This document shows positions 59,249 through 64,000 of a stretch of DNA of 64,000 nt, in pieces. Within the stretch, counting starts at the first letter, position 1. The number at the start of each line of letters is the position of its first letter. The position numbers and the translations under genes are program-made. This DNA is from Pempheris klunzingeri (Eukaryota; Chordata; Actinopteri; Acropomatiformes; Pempheridae). The notes below the pieces were generated by a model. That model did not search any database. It worked only from the letters and a program-made list of their open reading frames with translations, and was not told the DNA's origin. Location: the NCBI RefSeq assembly GCF_042242105.1, contig NC_092013.1:2346487-2410486 (forward strand), read 5' to 3'.

Positions 59249-60079
59249 AGAGAGGCTGATTGTATTTATGATGCTGTTCATTTCTTCAAGGGAAAAGTCA
59301 CTGAATTTAACATCCTCCTGCTGCCTCATTATCCCAAAGATTAATTATTTTGTGCCAGTTTATATTGTTCTTTTGTTAAACAATCATCTGTTTGTTTCTG
59401 TCACTGACCTTTTCATATGTAAAATGATTTCACATCATTTATGATCTTCACGTCTCGCACCCCAGAAATTGAGCACCCCAGTGAGGTGTGAATTTGAGCC
59501 AAAACATTTCAACAGCAACGACTGAAATAAAGGTGGTTGAGCTTTTGTCGTTTGTGTCTCATTACTTTGCAAGATGTAGAGTTTAAGTTCAGCACTGAGT
59601 TTGTGAATGTAAAGCCAAGCAAACTGTTGTTCATATTTCTGCAAAGCTTCATTCATGATCAAGAAGAACCTCGAACAACAAGAAGAACAAGAACCTCAGT
59701 CAAACTGTGACGTTATGATTACCTGGATGTCAAGTTCTGTGCCGTGAGTTCAATTAGTTTGTTTGTGAGTGCACGTCAGTCATCAGTCTGACTTTGAAAA
59801 TATACTTCATTTTCACAGTGTTGACAATATATGATATTATCATTCATCCAGTTTTAAGATTTTTTCACTGATAAACTGAAACACTGATATTTGTTTGAAT
59901 AAATATTATTCCCAGACTGTATTCATCATTTATGCACAGCATATAATTAAATACAGACTTTAAACGGCTTTCCCATGTAAAGCCAATCATAAAGTCATAA
60001 TGAGTAACCTGATCTGTAAATGCGAGCGCTGGTTCAGGGCAGGTGGAGTTCACCTGTGTGTTTTTGACTCCTCCCACAG

Positions 60080-60201
60080 CTCAGGTGTGTCTGTTGCTCC
60101 TCCCAGAGCTCAACAAGCTCATGACTGACATGAAAGACTGTCAGCAGTCAGTCCGGACAGGAAGACTGATCACAGCCAGCTACAGCTCTGACACACATAC
60201 A
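60080..60201 (+). other. Exon-like open stretch in the R4 3-prime flank
   Basis: Unchanged copy of the R1 stretch at 45,100-45,221 with the same splice-like borders. Confidence 0.33.
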
Positions 60202-61082
60202 GTAAGGCTTGTGACTTCTTTATTAAGATTATTAAGACTTGAACTAATCTTTAAAATTCAGCCACCAAACATTTATGGTTTTATTGAATTAATACAGAAC
60301 CTAGAGATGTTAAGAGCCAATCGTTTGATCTGAGCCCGACTGAGATCTAAGACGACAGTCATGTTTACTGGCGCAGCTGAACTGTCTGACTGGTAACCAG
60401 CATCATTGTTCTGTTTAGCACACGGCCAGTGAACAGTGTGAAAGAGTTAAATCTCATATTCTTTGGCGACGCTCGGCTCTGTTTCTCATGTTATGTGAAA
60501 ACAGCATTCTTTCCGCTCAAAGGGGTGCGGCCTTGGTGCTTTGAGTCAAAGATATATATGAGTTTGGAATGAGAGGCATGGGAATGGAGCAAAACGTGTT
60601 ATGAAAGGTGTGGGCTGGTTTCTGCAACACTAAAGCCAAAACATGTAGCACTTAATGATATATTTAAGTCCCTATCCATTTGTATTTTAACATTTTTGTC
60701 AAGGTCATTGTGTCAACCATTAGGCTCTCTGTACTGTCATGTTGCCCACTTATTTGGGCTGTCAGATGTTTTATTGTGACCAAACCAGTTTTTTTTAACT
60801 TCGCTGTTCAGTTGGAATTGCATGTTACAGAATCTATAGAGTGAAGTCTTGTGAAATGATTTCATGCTTCCTTGGAGACATATTTCTGTATTTTTGAACT
60901 ATAAAATTTCTTCAGTTTACTCCCATGATTCATAATAATAAACGTAAGTTATAGAGGAAGTGTTACAAAATGCTTCACACGGCAACAAAAGCAACGTAAA
61001 TGCTTTAAATTGCTCTGATGTGTTTGTGTTCAAGTTTTCCTTCTGGTTTTTCGGCTCTGTCTGATTTTAGTAGGGAGACACC

Positions 61083-64000
61083 ATGACGTCAGAGGACCTT
61101 TTGAACACTCTGGAGGAATTAAGAGACGATGAATTCAAGAAGTTCAAATGGTATCTGCAGCAGTCTGACATCCTGCAGGGCTACCAAACCATCACAAAGT
61201 CCAAACTGGAGAGGGCAGAAAGGCTGGACACAGTGGATCTGATGGTGCAAACATATGAACTTGACGGAGCTCTGAAGGTAACCAAGATGATTTTAGAGAA
61301 AATACCCAGGAAGGATCTGGTGCAGAGTCTGTCAGACGCCATCTCAGAACCAAAAGGTCAGAACACATTTGTGTTTCCAGATAAAGAGTTGTATGACAAA
61401 CAGAACTTGGAAACTATGACTGATCTTGTAATTATGAGAAAAGGTTTAAAGTTGGGGTAGGCAGCTTATTTTGAACTTTCAGCATGTTGTAATTCAAGTG
61501 GTTTGAGAGAAAGACTTTTGCACCTCCATCCATCCATCCAAGATCTTCTGCTTATCCGGGGTTGAGTCTTGGTGGCAACAGGTCAAGTAGTTCCAGACTC
61601 CCTTCTCCCAAACAATGCTTTCCAGCTCCTCCTGGGGGATCCCGAGGCGTCCCCAGGCCAGGCGAGAGATGTAATCCCTCTAGCGGGTTCTGGGTCTCCT
61701 CCTGGAGGGACATGCCCAGAAAACCTCTCAGGGGAGGCGCCCAGGAGGCATCCTGACCAGATGCCCGAACCACTGAATTGGCTACTTTCGATGTGAAGGA
61801 GCAGCGGCTCTTCTCCGAGCCCCTCCCGGATGTCCGAGCTCCTCACCCTATATCTAAGGCTCTCTGGAAAGTAGATTGGCTGGTAAATCAATCAATCTTC
61901 ACCACAACAGACCGGTACAGCGCTCGCATTACTGCTGACGCTGCACCAATCCATCTGTCCATCTCACGCTCCATTTTACCCCCACTCATGAACAAGACCC
62001 CGAGATGCTTAAACTCCCCCACTTGGGGCAGCAACTCACTCCCAACCTAGAGGGGGCAATCCACCTTTTTCTAGCAGAGAACCACGGCCTCAGACTTAGA
62101 GGTGCTGACCCTCATCCCTTCACACTCAGCTGCAAACCGCCCCAACGCCTGCTGAAGGTCGCAGTCTGAGGAAGCCAACAGAACCACATCATCTGCAAAA
62201 AGCAGAGATGAAATTCTGATATCAATGGAGGGAAGTCCTGCAGTTTCTACTCCAGCAACGACGACAACCATCTACACCCAAAGAAAGGAAGACAGACTCA
62301 TCAAACAGAGGCTGAAATTAATGTAATAAACGAGTCAGTGTCAGTGAAGATGAGCACACGACTGCAGCACGGACACTTGCACACTTGGGCACTCTCTATA
62401 TCGTGCAAGAAACTGAAGTTAGCAGCTTCAACTGATTGTGTTTGTGATCCCAATGCTGTCATACTGTGCAGCAGCAATTCTGACAATTACCTCCCTACTT
62501 TCTTTTCAAAGGTGTGGACCTGTGAAGTCCTTTGGGATGATTTACTGTAATGTTAGCTGGCGTTAGCTACATGAACATTCTCCTACGGTTAGCACAAGGC
62601 TAAACCTTTAGCAAATCCACTCATCACCTGCTTCCATGGTATATATATGTACACAAGCTAAAACACCTAACAGCCTCTGTTAGACTCTATTTCTTCCTTT
62701 TCCATGTTGCTTTCCACTGTAGACAGTTGTTGTCAATGGAATAGCAACTTTTTCTGCAGGACTTTCCGTCATTGGATCAGGAAACTGAAGGCATGTTCAC
62801 GCTCATCAGCATTTGAAGAACAGCCAATAGGAGCGCTGTCTCTTTATCAAAGCCAAACATTCAAAAGCCCGAAAACAGCCAAGAGGAGGATAAGAAGTCC
62901 AGTTTTCTATCTGACCACTTGAATTGCAACATGCTGAAAGGTTATCATGGATAGAATAACCTGCCTACCCCACCTCAAGTGCACTGTGGACCAGGTTTAG
63001 GGTATAAATGAAGGGGGGTTTTGACTGTATGCTAGATAAGTAGCAGAGTGATGCAGATGCTGAGAAATTTAAGGTTGTTCTCACACACACTGAGTGTAGT
63101 TTCTGTCTGCTTTGCTTTCAGCTTCGCTCAGAGACAAGAACAAACTTCAGGAAACTCTGGAGCCTTTAAAGAAGAAGTTAAAGGTTTTTGAAGAAGTTAA
63201 AGTGAAGTTTGATCAAACAGCAAAACACATTAAGATCCAGGCCAGACAGACAGAGAGGCAGATTAAGGAGCAGTTTAAGAAGCTTCACCAGTTTCTAGAA
63301 GAGGAAGAGGAGGTGAGGATGGCTGCACTGAGGGAGGAAGAGGAGCACAAGAGTCAGATGATGAAGGAGAAGATGGAGGCTCTGAGCAGAGAGATAGCAG
63401 CTCTTTCACACACAGTCAGAGCCACAGAGGAGGAGCTGAGAGCTGAAGACGTCTCATTCCTGAACAACTACAAGGCGGCAGTGGAGAGAGTCCAGCAGCG
63501 CCCCCTGCTGGAGGATCCACAGCTGCCCTCAGGAGCTCTGATAGACGAGGCCAAACACCTGGGCAACCTGACCTTCAACATCTGGAACAAGATGAAGGAC
63601 ATGGTCTCCTACTCTCCTGTGATCCTGGACCCAAACACTGCACATCCAGGACTCATCCTGTCTGAAGATCTGAGCAGCCTGAGACGAGGAGAGAAACAGC
63701 AGCTTCCTGATAATCCAGAGAGGTTTGATTGTTTTAAACGTGTTCTTGGATCTGAGGGCTTCACCTCAGGGACTCACAGCTGGGATGTCGAGGTTGGAGA
63801 CAACACAGGCTGGTTTTTGGGTCTGTTAGCAGAGTCTGTCCAGAGGAAGGGAGTCGTACTATTGGAAGTCTGGTTAATAAGATTCTATGATGGTAAATAC
63901 TCAGCACTCTCACCACCAGCTTCATTCACTGATCTCGTAGTGCAGAAGAAGCCTCAGAGGATCAGAGTGAATCTGGACTGGAACAGAGGAAAGCTGTCGT
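61083..64000 (+). CDS. PYD-coiled coil-PRY-SPRY protein, array unit R5, cut by window end
   Basis: Exon 61,083-61,356 (PYD) and an exon starting at 63,122 that stays open to position 64,000. The PYD has RDDEFKKF as in R3 but LSDAISEP as in R2/R4, so it is a mosaic. The body starts [14 protein letters not shown] without a B-box. Its SPRY is unlike the other array units: [38 protein letters not shown] and [12 protein letters not shown]. The FDCFKRVLG stretch matches left gene L1. About 30 residues of the family C-terminus should lie beyond the window. The adjoining intron LINE is shortened by about 93 bases. Confidence 0.78.
61525..62271 (-). mobile_element. Rex3/RTE-like LINE fragment in the R5 intron, internally deleted
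   Basis: Same insertion as in R1-R4, but about 93 bases are missing near 61,860. There CTAAGGCTCTCTGGAAAGTA replaces the longer stretch of the other copies. Confidence 0.8.

Larger units (their letters stand above)
41037..64000 (+). repeat. Tandem array of five about 4,994-bp units (R1-R5)
   Basis: Unit starts (TGCTCTGATG) fall at about 41,037, 46,031, 51,025, 56,017 and 61,011. Each unit holds a PYD exon, a Rex3-like LINE fragment, a coiled coil-PRY-SPRY exon and a near-invariant 3-prime flank of about 1.75 kb. R2 and R4 share PYD sequence and the base differences after it, and R3 and R5 share another set, indicating a roughly 9,986-bp two-unit duplication. R5 is shortened by about 93 bases inside its LINE fragment and is cut by the window end. 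Confidence 0.92.

Noticed and set aside
1-64000. tRNA, rRNA, microRNA or CRISPR arrays
   Set aside because: I saw no tRNA-like boxes or rRNA stretches. The direct repeats here are minisatellites and gene units, not spacer-repeat arrays. A covariance-model search would be needed to exclude small RNAs.

Overview
The window is vertebrate, almost certainly teleost fish, DNA. It has spliced genes with GT/AG borders, fish-type LINEs (Rex3/RTE, L2-like, Rex1-like), long (TG)n tracts, and the neighbouring genes eif6 and mmp24os. Percomorph is the likely group, but this is an inference from repeat style and gene context.

Centre (about 15.7-36 kb): a mostly single-copy island with eif6 on the minus strand (six coding exons, 21.3-25.9 kb) and the micropeptide gene mmp24os on the plus strand (two coding exons, 34.6-35.5 kb). 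It is separated and littered by LINE fragments, a piggyBac-like palindromic MITE, two minisatellites and microsatellites.

Left flank (1-15.7 kb): minus-strand immune genes. Two complete genes of pyrin/TRIM20-like design are seen. Each has a PYD exon (274 bp, phase 1), one or three small in-phase linker exons, and one terminal exon with B-box2, coiled coil and PRY-SPRY. Each has an upstream conserved leader/promoter module. An extra PRY-SPRY exon lies between them, and a third leader module at the window start belongs to a gene outside. A broken Ty3/gypsy fossil joined to an RTE LINE piece sits at 1.2-3.8 kb.

Right flank (36-64 kb): the same family in mirror orientation on the plus strand. 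It holds one full RING-B-box-coiled coil-PRY-SPRY TRIM gene. After it come five tandem units of about 4,994 bp, each with a PYD exon and a coiled coil-PRY-SPRY exon that lacks the B-box. Units 2/4 and 3/5 share PYD-exon flank features, a 10-kb higher-order pattern. The fifth runs off the window.

All three architectures use the same phase-1 splice acceptor just before a Ser-Leu-Arg/Thr stretch. A PYD exon can therefore be joined to any of the TRIM bodies in frame. By family knowledge, PYD mediates homotypic contact with ASC-type inflammasome adaptors, the coiled coil dimerises, and PRY-SPRY is the ligand-binding face. The locus looks like a rapidly diversifying family of inflammasome-type sensors in the act of exon shuffling. 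Function is inference from domains only.
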